DNA of 64,000 bases from Microbacterium marinilacus (GTDB taxonomy: Bacteria > Actinomycetota > Actinomycetes > Actinomycetales > Microbacteriaceae), in contig NZ_JAIJZW010000009.1 of the NCBI RefSeq assembly GCF_019753765.1, positions 1 through 64,000 on the forward strand, read 5' to 3'. Below are positions 7,749-18,304 of this stretch, piece by piece. The stretch's first letter is position 1. Each line of letters begins with the position of its first letter. The notes beneath the pieces were generated by a model. The model had not been told where the DNA came from. It did no database searches and was given only the letters and a program-made list of their open reading frames with translations. The position numbers and the translations under genes were made by a program.

Positions 7749-7815
7749 GCGGCCAGGCTAGCGGGCCGGATCGCGCGGCGCTCGCCCCTACCCGTCGCGG
7801 AACGATCCTGCTAAA

Positions 7816-7836
7816 GTTGAGCGTAAGCGACTCAAG
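7816..7836 (+). promoter_or_regulatory. HAIR element, HspR binding site
   Basis: GTTGAGC-N7-ACTCAAG closely matches the HspR-associated inverted repeat CTTGAGT-N7-ACTCAAG. It lies 30 bases before the clpB start, where HspR represses clpB in Streptomyces and Mycobacterium. No hspR gene is in this window. Confidence 0.82.
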
Positions 7837-7866
7837 TTTGTCGCGAGGTCTTTCAGGAGGCGGCAG

Positions 7867-10077
<2,211 letters not shown>

Positions 10078-10101
10078 GCCCCGGGCGAGCTCACCGAGCG
10101 G

Positions 10102-11427
10102 TCAGTCGCGCAGGTGCTCGCGCAGCGTGGCGCCCGCGTAGCGCGTGCGGTACAGGCCCCGACGCTGCAGCTCGGGAACGAGCCCGTTGACCACGTCCTC
10201 GAAGGACGAGTGGTACAGCGCCGGCATCACGATGAAGCCGTCCGCGGCGCCCGACCGGAACAGGTGCTCGAGCTCGTCGGCGACGGTCTGCGGCGCGCCG
10301 ACGGGCTGCGGATGCAGCTGGTTCAGCGCCTGCTCGATCGCGAGATCGGCGACGGTGAAGCCGCGGCGCGCGCTCAGCGAGGCGAGCATGTCCTCGAAGC
10401 CGACGCTGCCGGTCGCGCCGCGATGCGCCGCCAGCGCCTCTGTCGCCGGGGCCGCCGGATCCAGGTCGTGCGCGTGCAGCAGGCGCTCCAGCTTCACGAG
10501 CGCGTCGGGCAGCTCGATCTGCGCGCGCAGCGCCGAGAGCTTGGCCGTCGCCTCGCCGTCCGTCCAGCCGAGGACGGGCTGGACGCCCTGCAGCACGAGC
10601 AGGTCGTCGGGATCGCGGCCGTGGTCGAGGCGAGCGCGACCCCGCAGCTCCTCGCGCAGCGCGCGCATCCCGTCCTCGGTGTCGCCGATCGCGAAGACCA
10701 CCTCGGCCCAGCGGGCGGCGAAGGCGCGTCCGCGCGGCGACGACCCCGCCTGCATCAGCACCGGATGCCGCTGCGGGCTCGGCGGGATCGTCAGCGGGCC
10801 GCGGGCGAGCGGCGGCAGCCCGTCGCGTCTGGGCACGCGGCGCACCCCCGCCGGGTCGGCGAACCGCCGCGCGTCGCGGTCGAGCAGCAGCGCATCCGGA
10901 TCCCAGCTGCGCCAGAGGTCCGTCACGGTCTGCACCACGCGGTCTGCGGCCTCGTAGCGCTCGCCGGGCGGGGCGATCGCGTCGCGGCCGTGATTGCGCG
11001 CCTCGGCGTCGGTGGTCGACGTGACGATGTTCCATGCCGCGCGGCCGCCGGAGAGCTGGTCGACGGTGAGCAGCTGGCGGGCGATCGTGTAGGCCGGGGC
11101 GAAGCCCGTGGAGACCGTCGCGCCGAGCCCGATCCGCGAGGTCGCCCCGGCGATCAGGGAGACGATCGCGATCGGGTCCTGGTAGATGCTGCCCTTGCCG
11201 CCGGTCTCGAGCGTCGTGGCGTACTCGCCGTCGGCGTCCTCCGGCACCGCGAGGGCGTCGGCGAGGAAGATCATGTCGAACAGCCCTCGTTCGAGCGTGC
11301 GGCCGAGGTCGGCGTAGAAGCCGCCGCGCAGCCAGTCGGACCGGCCGAGCGGATTGCGCCAGTTCTCGGCGTACTGGCTGGTCGGCGGGTTCACCATGCC
11401 GACCAGATGGATACGGCGGCCGGTCAT
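10102..11427 (-). CDS. FMN-dependent NtaA/SnaA/DszA-family monooxygenase
   Basis: This 441-residue enzyme belongs to the bacterial luciferase-like fold, in the NtaA/SnaA/DszA branch of two-component monooxygenases that use reduced FMN supplied by a partner reductase. Family signatures visible are NPLGRSDWLRGGFYADLGRTLERGLFD (shown here in part as GRSDWLRGGFYADLGRTLE) near residue 28 and DQLSGGRAAWNIVTS near residue 122. Substrates in this branch are chelators, sulfur heterocycles and similar compounds; the one used here is unknown. It converges on clpB with only 24 bases between stops and lies 25 bases after ykoF in the same direction, so it may share that transcript. No flavin reductase gene is adjacent. 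Confidence 0.85.
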   Translation of the reverse strand: MTGRRIHLVGMVNPPTSQYAENWRNPLGRSDWLRGGFYADLGRTLERGLFDMIFLADALAVPEDADGEYATTLETGGKGSIYQDPIAIVSLIAGATSRIGLGATVSTGFAPAYTIARQLLTVDQLSGGRAAWNIVTSTTDAEARNHGRDAIAPPGERYEAADRVVQTVTDLWRSWDPDALLLDRDARRFADPAGVRRVPRRDGLPPLARGPLTIPPSPQRHPVLMQAGSSPRGRAFAARWAEVVFAIGDTEDGMRALREELRGRARLDHGRDPDDLLVLQGVQPVLGWTDGEATAKLSALRAQIELPDALVKLERLLHAHDLDPAAPATEALAAHRGATGSVGFEDMLASLSARRGFTVADLAIEQALNQLHPQPVGAPQTVADELEHLFRSGAADGFIVMPALYHSSFEDVVNGLVPELQRRGLYRTRYAGATLREHLRD

Positions 11428-11452
11428 GCGGGCGCTCCGCTCACGCCGTCGC

Positions 11453-12148
11453 TCAGCGGCCGGCGCCGGCCGCTGGCGGGCCGCTCAGCGTCGGCCTGAT
11501 CGATGTCGGGCTGTTCAGCGAGATCGTCAGGTGCGTGGTGACGTGCTGCACGGTGCGACCGACGGCGATCCAGGCGTTCGCCGCGGTCTCGAGCACGGCC
11601 GACAGGTCGCCGTCGAGGCGCGTGGCGTAGTGGTCGGACCCGTCGTAGACGCCCGTCTCGCGGGCGTGGTCGATCGCCCGCCCGATGGCCGCCATGTGGT
11701 CCGCCTCGCCGCCGCTCTCCCCGCCGTGATCCGTGCCGTGGTCAGCGTCGAGCAGCGGATACAGCGACCAGTGCGCCCGGGCCCGCACACCCGACGGCGC
11801 AAGGGACACGTCGTCGGCGCCGAGGGCCGTCGTTCCGGCGGGCAGCTCGCACTGCAGCTCGCCCGGGCACCCGCGCGAGAGCAGCACGCTCGCGCTGACG
11901 TGCGCCCCGGAGGCCGCCGCCGCGGCGATGACCTCGCGCACGTACCCCACGATGCGGCGCTCGGGCCCGCCGACGAACGTCGAGATGTCGCCCGTGTCGA
12001 TGTCGAGGCCGGTCGCGTCGGCCGACTCGAGCGCGTCGAGGATGATCCGGACGTAGTCGGAGTCGTACACGGAGAGCGTCAGGCGCGCCCCGACGCCGTA
12101 CTGCTGGGGCGTCAGGGGGGCGGCGTCGGCAGGGGTCGCGGTCGTCAC
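11453..12148 (-). CDS. ykoF: YkoF-like thiamine/HMP-binding protein
   Basis: The 231-residue product has two similar halves, at about residues 15-105 and 125-220, as in YkoF, a cytoplasmic protein that binds thiamine or its hydroxymethylpyrimidine moiety. Each half carries the fold opener GVGARLTLSVYDSDYVRIIL or RARAHWSLYPLLD and a glycine-rich metabolite-binding strand. The GTG start at 12148 is chosen because TAAGGT at 12156-12161 is a -10 seven bases upstream, giving a leaderless mRNA; the longer open frame lacks support. It diverges from a TPP-riboswitch operon for pyrimidine uptake. The usual partners ykoEDC are 40 kb away, which is unusual since these genes are normally together. Confidence 0.78.
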   Translation of the reverse strand: MTTATPADAAPLTPQQYGVGARLTLSVYDSDYVRIILDALESADATGLDIDTGDISTFVGGPERRIVGYVREVIAAAAASGAHVSASVLLSRGCPGELQCELPAGTTALGADDVSLAPSGVRARAHWSLYPLLDADHGTDHGGESGGEADHMAAIGRAIDHARETGVYDGSDHYATRLDGDLSAVLETAANAWIAVGRTVQHVTTHLTISLNSPTSIRPTLSGPPAAGAGR

Positions 12149-12220
12149 GGCGTCCACCTTAGGCCTGATGCGGGTGCACCCTGGGCGCGATACGGCCGCG
12201 GCCCCGGCCCCGGCCCGCGC

Positions 12221-12226
12221 TACGAT
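12221..12226 (+). promoter_or_regulatory. -10 box of the TPP-controlled transport operon
   Basis: TACGAT matches the actinobacterial TAnnnT -10 and lies 10 bases before the riboswitch aptamer. The second riboswitch in the window has TACAAT in the same relative position. Confidence 0.6.
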
Positions 12227-12236
12227 GGCTGCGAAA

Positions 12237-12332
12237 CACGGGAGTCCGGTAGGCCGGGCTGAGAGGAAGGTCCTCAACCTTCGACCGTCGAACCTGATCT
12301 GGGTCATGCCAGCGCAGGGAGGCAGCTCTTCA
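12237..12332 (+). ncRNA. TPP riboswitch (THI element)
   Basis: The conserved THI-box landmarks are present in order: ACACGGGAGTCC, GGGCTGAGAGGAAGG, a variable P3 hairpin, ACCGTCGAACCTGATCTGG and TCATGCCAGCGCAGGGAGG. It would bind thiamin pyrophosphate and shut off expression of the downstream transport operon when thiamine is plentiful. The expression platform probably masks the ribosome site of the lipoprotein gene, since no T-rich terminator is seen. Confidence 0.95.
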
Positions 12333-12369
12333 CACCCGTGCCCCGACACCGATCGAAAGGGCACGCTCG

Positions 12370-13416
12370 ATGCGCATCGACCGTTCCGTCCGCGCGCGCT
12401 CCGCCGCGGCATCCGTCCTGCTGTCCGTCCTCGTCCTCGGCGGCTGCGCCGGTGACCCCGGCCCCGCCTCGTCGGCCCCCGACGGGCCGTCGACCGTCAC
12501 CTTCGCGCTCGACTGGGCGCCGAACACCAACCACGTCGGCGTGTACGTCGCGGACGCGCTCGGGTACTTCGAGGAGGAGGGGATCGACCTCGAGATCCTG
12601 CCCTACGGGTCGACGTCCGTCGCCGAGCTCGTCTCCGCCGGATCTGCCGACTTCGGCATGGTCGGTCAGGCGAGCGTGCTGCTCGGGCGCACCGCGGGCC
12701 GCGACATCGTGTCGGTCTACAGCGTGACCACCAGGGACACCGGCCGGCTCGTGTACCTCGCAGACCGCGACGACATCTCCCGCCCCGCCGACCTTGACGG
12801 CCTCGTCTTCGGCGGCTTCGGATCGCCCCTGTACGCCGCCTACGTCGACACCGTGATCCGCGGCGACGGCGGCGAGGGCGACTTCGACGAGGTCGTGCTC
12901 GACACGGGCGCCTACGAGGCGCTGAGCCAGGGCCGGATCGACTTCACGCTGTCGGTCGCCACGTGGGAGAACCTCCAGGCGGAGATCGACGGGCACCCCT
13001 ACGCCGAGTTCCGCTATCAGGACTACGGGCTGCCGGAGCAGCAGTCGACCGGGATCGTCTCGAGCGACGCGTACCTGGCGACGCACGAGGACGAGGCGGA
13101 GGGGTTCGTCGCCGCCGTGCAGCGCGGCTACGCCTACGCCGCCGAGCACCCCGACGAGGCCGCCGACATCCTCGTCGCCGCCGAGCCCGACACCCTCGGC
13201 ACCGCGGAGGAGCTCGTGCGACGCAGCACCGACCTGCTCGCCTCGGGCGGCTACCTCGTGCCGGAGGAGGGCGCTCCGGGCGCGGCCGACCCGCAGGTCT
13301 GGGCGGAGTTCGGGCGGTTCCTCGTCGAGCAGGGCTTCCTCACCGACGCCGCCGGCGAGGCCGTGACGGACGAGCCCGAGTGGTCGGCGTACTACACGAA
13401 CGAGTACCTGCCCTGA
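12370..13416 (+). CDS. thiY: ABC substrate-binding lipoprotein for thiamine precursor (ThiY-like)
   Basis: This 348-residue lipoprotein has a signal peptide ending in the lipobox VLGGC with Cys26 as the lipidated residue. The mature part is of the NMT1/THI5-like fold, opening with FALDWAPNTNHVGVYVADAL near residue 45. That opening is the hallmark of proteins binding hydroxymethylpyrimidine or N-formyl-aminomethylpyrimidine. Placement directly after a TPP riboswitch and before permease and ATPase genes makes it the receptor of a pyrimidine salvage importer. Two bases separate it from the permease gene. Which pyrimidine is bound cannot be told. Confidence 0.9.
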   Translation: MRIDRSVRARSAAASVLLSVLVLGGCAGDPGPASSAPDGPSTVTFALDWAPNTNHVGVYVADALGYFEEEGIDLEILPYGSTSVAELVSAGSADFGMVGQASVLLGRTAGRDIVSVYSVTTRDTGRLVYLADRDDISRPADLDGLVFGGFGSPLYAAYVDTVIRGDGGEGDFDEVVLDTGAYEALSQGRIDFTLSVATWENLQAEIDGHPYAEFRYQDYGLPEQQSTGIVSSDAYLATHEDEAEGFVAAVQRGYAYAAEHPDEAADILVAAEPDTLGTAEELVRRSTDLLASGGYLVPEEGAPGAADPQVWAEFGRFLVEQGFLTDAAGEAVTDEPEWSAYYTNEYLP

Positions 13417-13418
13417 CG

Positions 13419-14252
13419 ATGTCCGCACCGAGCATGCAGGAGCAGGGCAGGAACGAGGGAGGGGCCGCGACCGCCGCACGGGCCTCGGCGGCGCTCGCCG
13501 CCGTGCTCCCGCCCGTCGTCGCCGCGGCGATCGTCCTGCTCGTCTGGCAGGCGGTCGGCGCGGCCGGCCTGCTGCCACCGGCGGTCCTGCCGTCGCCGGC
13601 CCGCATCGCCGAGCAGGGAGTGGTCGAGCGCGAGGCCCTGCTCGGTCACGCCCTCCCCACGCTGCGCGCCACACTGCTCGGATTCGGGCTGTCCGTGGCG
13701 GTCGCGTTCGCGGTCGCCACCCTGCTCGACTTCTCGCGACTGCTGCGACGAGCCGTCCTGCCGCTGCTCGTCGTCAGCCAGACGCTGCCGATGATCGCCC
13801 TGGCGCCTGTCGTCGTGCTCTGGTTCGGCTTCGACCTGCTGCCGAAGGTGCTGCTCGTGGCGTTCGTGACCTTCTTCCCGCTCGTGATCGGGCTGCTGCG
13901 AGGCTTCGAGTCCGCCGACCCCGACGCGGAGCACCTGCTGCGCTCGATGGGCGCGCGGCGCACGACGGTGTTCCGGCTCCTCCGGCTGCCGGGAGCCATG
14001 CCCTCGTTCTTCTCGGCGCTGCGGGTCTCGATCACCTACGCGGTGGTGGGCGCGATCTTCGCCGAGTACGCGGGAGCCGTCTCGGGGCTCGGCGTGTACA
14101 TGCAGTCGGCCAAGCACGTCTTCCGCACCGACCTCGTGCTGGCGGCCGTCGTCGTCAGCTCCCTCCTCACGCTGACGCTGTACGCCCTCGTCGTGACGGT
14201 CGAGCGCGTCGTCCTGCCCTGGCGCCGCATCGAGCTGGGCGGCACGCGATGA
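13419..14252 (+). CDS. thiX: ABC permease for thiamine precursor (ThiX-like)
   Basis: The 277-residue product is an inner-membrane permease of the SsuC/TauC/ThiX class with about six helices. The binding-protein-dependent transport signature appears as LLRSMGARRTTVFRLLRLPG near residue 176, the loop that contacts the ATPase. It begins two bases after the stop of the receptor gene, and its own stop overlaps the ATPase start by four bases, so the three are translated as one unit. ATG at 13419 is used; an internal ATG at 13434 is possible because the first 20 residues are polar and poorly conserved in character. Confidence 0.9.
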   Translation: MSAPSMQEQGRNEGGAATAARASAALAAVLPPVVAAAIVLLVWQAVGAAGLLPPAVLPSPARIAEQGVVEREALLGHALPTLRATLLGFGLSVAVAFAVATLLDFSRLLRRAVLPLLVVSQTLPMIALAPVVVLWFGFDLLPKVLLVAFVTFFPLVIGLLRGFESADPDAEHLLRSMGARRTTVFRLLRLPGAMPSFFSALRVSITYAVVGAIFAEYAGAVSGLGVYMQSAKHVFRTDLVLAAVVVSSLLTLTLYALVVTVERVVLPWRRIELGGTR

Positions 14253-15010
14253 GCGACCACTCCCCCGCGCTCGAGCTCGACGGCGTGGGCAAGGCGTTCG
14301 GCGGGACGCCCGTGCTCGACGGCGTCTCGCTGAGGCTCGGGGCCGGGGAGGTCGTGTCGATCGTGGGCCCGAGCGGCAGCGGCAAGTCGACGCTGCTGTC
14401 GCTGCTGACGGGCGCGCTCGCGGCGGACGAGGGACGGATCCGCGCCGGCGGTGCGCCCGTCTCGCGCGACAACCGTCCCTTCGCCTTCATGCCGCAGCGC
14501 GACGTGCTGCTGCCCTGGCGGCGCGTGATCGACAACGCCGCCGTCGGGCTCGAGGTCGCGGGAGTCCGCCGGGCGGAGGCGCGGCGCCGCGTCTCCCGGC
14601 TGCTGCCGGCGTTCGGTCTCGAGGGCACGGAGCGCCTGTACCCGCGCCAGCTGTCCGGCGGCATGCGACAGCGGGTGTCGTTCGTGCGCGCCGTGGTGCA
14701 GGAGCGCCCGCTGCTGCTGCTGGACGAGCCCTTCGGCGCCCTCGACGCCATGACGCGCGAGGAGCTGCAGCGCTGGCTGCTGGACGTCTGGGCCGTGCAC
14801 CGCTGGAGCGTGCTGCTCATCACCCACGACATCCGCGAGGCCATCCGGCTGTCCGACCGGGTGCTGGTGTTCTCGCCGCGACCCGGGAGGGTGGTCGGAG
14901 AGGTCGCCGTCCCGCGGGTCATCCCCCGCGGCGACGGCTTCGTCCTGCGGCCCGAGGTGCCCGTCATCGAGGACCGCGTGCGGCGTCTCCTGGCGCGCGG
15001 GCCGGTGTGA
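14249..15010 (+). CDS. thiZ: ABC ATPase for thiamine precursor (ThiZ-like)
   Basis: This 253-residue ATPase powers the importer formed with the two preceding genes. It has Walker A GPSGSGKST near residue 39, the Q-loop in FMPQRDVLLPWR, signature LSGGMRQR near residue 133, Walker B LLLLDEPFGALD near 154 and the switch histidine in ITHDIREA near 190. The sequence is of the SsuB/TauB/ThiZ type, matching the permease. Its ATG overlaps the permease stop by four bases. The TPP riboswitch at 12237 should control the whole operon. Confidence 0.9.
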   Translation: MSDHSPALELDGVGKAFGGTPVLDGVSLRLGAGEVVSIVGPSGSGKSTLLSLLTGALAADEGRIRAGGAPVSRDNRPFAFMPQRDVLLPWRRVIDNAAVGLEVAGVRRAEARRRVSRLLPAFGLEGTERLYPRQLSGGMRQRVSFVRAVVQERPLLLLDEPFGALDAMTREELQRWLLDVWAVHRWSVLLITHDIREAIRLSDRVLVFSPRPGRVVGEVAVPRVIPRGDGFVLRPEVPVIEDRVRRLLARGPV

Positions 15011-15030
15011 CCGCGACCGCGAGCGGGGCA

Positions 15031-15078
15031 GACATCCCCCGCGAGGCGGATGTCCCGGGCCCGCGGGGACCGTAGCGT
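15031..15078 (+). promoter_or_regulatory. Shared dyad and -10 of the 15.1-kb ABC operon (site 1)
   Basis: GACATCC-N10-GGATGTC at 15031-15054 is a perfect 7-base dyad. Eighteen bases later comes the -10 TAGCGT at 15073-15078, seven bases before the ATG at 15086. The same dyad-to-promoter layout occurs before the ABC pair at 20316 and the sensor kinase at 22454. The dyad covers the -35 region and is probably bound by a response regulator. Confidence 0.65.
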
Positions 15079-15085
15079 GACGGGT

Positions 15086-15886
15086 ATGCACGATGATCCT
15101 GGAACCGGCGACGCCGGCGCGGCCGTGGAGCCGCCCGTCCTCGCGCTGCGAAGCCTGCGCAAGCAGTTCGGCCCGAAGGTCGCCGTCGACGACCTGTCGC
15201 TCGACGTGCCCGCGGGCGCGATGCTGGGCCTGCTCGGACCGAACGGCGCCGGCAAGACCACGACCCTGTCCATGGCCACCGGCGTCCTGCGGCCGGACGC
15301 CGGCACCGCGTTCGTGCTCGGCGCCGACGTGTGGCGCGACCCCGCCGCCGCCAAGGCGCGCATGGGCGTGCTGCCCGACGGCGTGCGCATGTTCGACCGG
15401 CTCACCGGAGCCGAGCTGCTGCGCTACACGGGGCTGCTGCACGGCATGGACGACGCCGACGTCACCACCCGCTCGGGCGAGCTGCTCGACGCGCTCGGCC
15501 TCGCGGAGGACGGCCGCACGCTCGTCGTCGACTACTCCGCCGGCATGCGCAAGAAGATCGGCCTCGCCTGCGCGCTCATCCACGCGCCCCGGCTCCTCGT
15601 GCTCGATGAGCCGTTGGAGGCCGTCGACCCCGTCTCCGGCGAGACCATCCGTCAGATCCTGCGCGCGTTCGTCGCGGGCGGCGGCACGGTGATCCTCTCG
15701 AGCCACGTCATGGAGCTCGTCGAGTCGCTGTGCGACCGCGTCGCGATCGTCGCCGAGGGGCGCCTCCTCGCCCACGGCTCGCTCGACGAGGTGCGCGCGG
15801 GAGCCTCGCTGCAGCAGCGCTTCCTGGACCTGGTGGGACGACACGAGCTCGGCTCGGAGACGCTGGCATGGTTGCGCTCCTCGTAG
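15086..15886 (+). CDS. ABC transporter ATP-binding protein (export type)
   Basis: The 266-residue ATPase has Walker A GPNGAGKTT near residue 51, a signature-like YSAGMRKKIG near 150 and Walker B LLVLDEPLEAVDP near 172. The sequence is of the DRA/CcmA type that pairs with ABC-2 permeases to export lipids, peptides or antibiotics. The start at 15086 is supported by a -10 box seven bases upstream and lack of a ribosome site, meaning a leaderless message. The following membrane gene starts 19 bases before this stop, so the two subunits are translationally coupled. The dyad upstream is shared with the NarL-type two-component operon, suggesting induction by envelope stress. The substrate is unknown. 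Confidence 0.88.
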   Translation: MHDDPGTGDAGAAVEPPVLALRSLRKQFGPKVAVDDLSLDVPAGAMLGLLGPNGAGKTTTLSMATGVLRPDAGTAFVLGADVWRDPAAAKARMGVLPDGVRMFDRLTGAELLRYTGLLHGMDDADVTTRSGELLDALGLAEDGRTLVVDYSAGMRKKIGLACALIHAPRLLVLDEPLEAVDPVSGETIRQILRAFVAGGGTVILSSHVMELVESLCDRVAIVAEGRLLAHGSLDEVRAGASLQQRFLDLVGRHELGSETLAWLRSS

Positions 15887-17457
15887 GGCTGCGGTGGCGC
15901 CAGCTCGGCCACCAGCTGTCGCGCAACGTCTGGATGATCGTCTCGCTCGTGGTGCTCGGCCTCATGGCGATCGGACTGCTGTCGCTGCTCGCGTTCGGGC
16001 TGTCGGCGCTGCGCGTGTTCGTGCCCGACGCCGTGAGCGTCGCGCTGATCCTCGCCGGATCCGTCATCACGCTCGGCTGGTGGCTGGGGTCGATCCTGGT
16101 CAGCGCCGACGAGCTGCTCGCGCCGGAACGGTTCTCGCTGCTGCCCGTGCGTGCAGATCGGCTGCTGCCGGGGCTCGTCGTGGCCGGTGCGCTCGGGATC
16201 GGCGGGATCGGCACGTCGCTCGCCCTGCTGCTGATGCTGCTCGGATGGTCGGTGCAGCCGATCGCGCTCGTCGCCGCCGTCCTGCTCGCTCCCGTGGCGC
16301 TGGCCATCTGCGTGCTGGGCGCCCGCGTCGTCAGCGGTCTGCTGGCGAAGTGGCTCGCCGGGCGCCGCACCCGCGACCTGGTCGTGGTGGTCGGCACCCT
16401 GCTGCTGGCGTCCTCCGGCATCCTCGTGAACGTCGTCCTCATGGCCGTCGTGCAGGCCGAGGACGCCGGAGGGGCGATGGACGCCGTCGCCGACGTGCTG
16501 GCATGGACGCCCGTGGGCGCGGCCTTCGGAGTGCCGGCCGCGCTGGTCGACGGCGAGTGGGCCGTGGCGGGGCTGCGACTCGTGATCGCGCTCGCGACCG
16601 TCGCCGTGCTGTGGCTCGTCGCGCGGGCGATGCTCGCCGCCCGGCTGGTCGCGCCGATCATCAGCCGCGGAGGCGGACAGGTGCGCGGGGGCAAGATGCT
16701 CGATCGGCTGCTGCCGGCGACCCCGGCGGGTGCGATCGCCGCGCGGTCGCTGCGCTACCGGCGGCGCGACCCGCGGCACATCCTGAACACGGTGCTGCTG
16801 GTGCTGCTGCCGTTCCTCATCATGGCCCCGCAGGCGATGTCGCTGATGGGCGGCGGGATGGCGCTCGGCGGCGGCGTGATCCTGGTGCCGGCCATCTGCG
16901 CCCTGATGGTCTGCACCATCGTGCAGATGGACGTCGCCTACGACCACGACGCGGTCGCGCTGCACCTGCTCGCGGGCGTGCGCGGCGTCGACGACCGCGC
17001 CGGACGCGTGCTGGCCGTCGTCGTCATCGCCGTGCCCGTCGTGGTGGTGCTGAGCGTGCTGGCCTGCCTCGTCGTGGGCGACTGGGCGCTGCTCCCCGCC
17101 TCGCTCGGCGCGTCGCTCGGACTGGTGCTCGCAGCCGCCGGGGCGGGTGCGCTCGTCGGCTCGTGGCTGCCGGGTCGCGCGCCCGCGCCGGAGGCGAACC
17201 CCCTCGGCCGCGGCTCGTCGGGCGGGGTTCAGTCGTTCGCCGCGCTCGCGATCATGGTGCCGGCGATCCTCGTCGTCGGGGCGCCGGCCTTCGGCTTCGC
17301 GATCGCCGCGCTGTGGAACCCGGCCCTCGGCTGGATCAGCCTCGCGAGCGGGCTGATCCTCGGTGCCGCGGCGGCGTGGGGCGGCATCGTCCTCGGCGGC
17401 CGGATCCTCGACCGACGCTGGCCCGAGGTGCTGATCGCCGTGAGCAGCGAGGCATAG
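15868..17457 (+). CDS. Large ABC-2-like export permease
   Basis: This 529-residue membrane protein has roughly twelve hydrophobic segments in two similar halves, starting MVALLVGLRWRQLGHQLSRN. A short N-terminal amphipathic helix of that kind is common in ABC-2 export permeases. It overlaps the ATPase gene by 19 bases, so the two should form one exporter. The middle contains a polar stretch (GGGQVRGGKMLDRLLP, about residues 270-285) between the two halves. The family is not firmly recognised; assignment rests on operon structure and topology. A strong bidirectional hairpin at 17490-17530 ends the operon. Confidence 0.75.
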   Translation: MVALLVGLRWRQLGHQLSRNVWMIVSLVVLGLMAIGLLSLLAFGLSALRVFVPDAVSVALILAGSVITLGWWLGSILVSADELLAPERFSLLPVRADRLLPGLVVAGALGIGGIGTSLALLLMLLGWSVQPIALVAAVLLAPVALAICVLGARVVSGLLAKWLAGRRTRDLVVVVGTLLLASSGILVNVVLMAVVQAEDAGGAMDAVADVLAWTPVGAAFGVPAALVDGEWAVAGLRLVIALATVAVLWLVARAMLAARLVAPIISRGGGQVRGGKMLDRLLPATPAGAIAARSLRYRRRDPRHILNTVLLVLLPFLIMAPQAMSLMGGGMALGGGVILVPAICALMVCTIVQMDVAYDHDAVALHLLAGVRGVDDRAGRVLAVVVIAVPVVVVLSVLACLVVGDWALLPASLGASLGLVLAAAGAGALVGSWLPGRAPAPEANPLGRGSSGGVQSFAALAIMVPAILVVGAPAFGFAIAALWNPALGWISLASGLILGAAAAWGGIVLGGRILDRRWPEVLIAVSSEA

Positions 17458-17489
17458 GCGGCCCGCCCGATCCGGATCCGATCCGGACG

Positions 17490-17530
17490 GCGAGAGGGGC
17501 CGGTGGGATCACCCCACCGGCCCCTCTCGC
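17490..17530. terminator. Bidirectional terminator, 18-base stem
   Basis: An 18-base perfect inverted repeat (GCGAGAGGGGCCGGTGGG at 17490-17507 and its complement at 17513-17530) with a five-base loop lies between two convergent genes. There is no long T tract, as is usual in high-GC actinobacteria. Confidence 0.85.
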
Positions 17531-17544
17531 GTGTCGTCGGTCGC

Positions 17545-18132
17545 TCAGGCGTTCGCCGCGAGGGACTCCGCGATCGGGCGGCGCGTGCGGGGCGCGGTCT
17601 CGCGCTCGCGCAGCGGCTCGGGCAGGGCCTCGAGGTCGCCGAACTCGCCGAGGGCGGTGACGGTGAACGGGCGCTCGTTCGCGGCGAGACCGAAGTGCTG
17701 GGCGACCGCGGCCGGGTCGAAGCCGGCCATCTGGTGCACGACGAGACCGTCGTGGTGCGCCTGCACGGACAGGTGCGCCATCGCCTGGCCGAGGTCGTAC
17801 AGGGCGGTCGGGATCTCGTTGCCGGCGTCGTCGTGGGTGACGGCGATCGCGACGATCAGCACGCCCGCCGCGGGGGCCCAGGCCTGGTTGAAGCCCAGCA
17901 GCGCCTCGCTGACGGCGGCGTGCTCCGCCGTGCCCCGGCGGGCGACGATGAACTTCCACGGCTGCAGGTTCATGGCCGAGGGCGCCCAGCGGGCGGCCTC
18001 GAGCGCGCTCGCGAGCTTGGCCTCGTCGATGGGGGTCTCCGCGTCGTACGCGCGGGGGCTCCAGCGCCCGGCGAGCACGTCCAGCACGGGGTGGTCGGTG
18101 GTCGCGATGCGGTCGAGGGTGGCAGCGCCCAT
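17545..18132 (-). CDS. Nitroreductase-family FMN oxidoreductase
   Basis: This 195-residue protein has the nitroreductase fold. RWSPRAYD near residue 23 and the FMN-binding WAPSAMNLQPWKFIVARRG near residue 49 are the two diagnostic stretches. Enzymes of this family reduce nitro compounds, quinones or enones with NAD(P)H and work as dimers in the cytosol. The true substrate is unknown. The ATG is preceded by AGGAGAGAAC, a good ribosome site. It stands alone, between a bidirectional terminator on one side and the terminator of the ABC-2 operon on the other. Confidence 0.85.
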   Translation of the reverse strand: MGAATLDRIATTDHPVLDVLAGRWSPRAYDAETPIDEAKLASALEAARWAPSAMNLQPWKFIVARRGTAEHAAVSEALLGFNQAWAPAAGVLIVAIAVTHDDAGNEIPTALYDLGQAMAHLSVQAHHDGLVVHQMAGFDPAAVAQHFGLAANERPFTVTALGEFGDLEALPEPLRERETAPRTRRPIAESLAANA

Positions 18133-18260
18133 GTTCTCTCCTCAGGATCTCGGAATCGTTCACGGGGCGCCGTTGCCCTCCGCGGGAGTGAACCCCCCGC
18201 CCGCCGGATTCTATTCCCGTGCATCGAGAGGACTCCCGGACCGCGTCCGTCCGCGAACGC

Positions 18261-18294
18261 CGAAGGCGCGCCCCGCGGACGGGGCGCGCCTTCG
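18261..18294 (-). terminator. Terminator of the natA/natB-like operon, 14-base stem
   Basis: CGAAGGCGCGCCCC pairs perfectly with GGGGCGCGCCTTCG around a six-base loop, ten bases after the stop of the ABC-2 permease gene at 18305 on the minus strand. Confidence 0.85.
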
Positions 18295-18304
18295 ATCGGA
18301 CCGG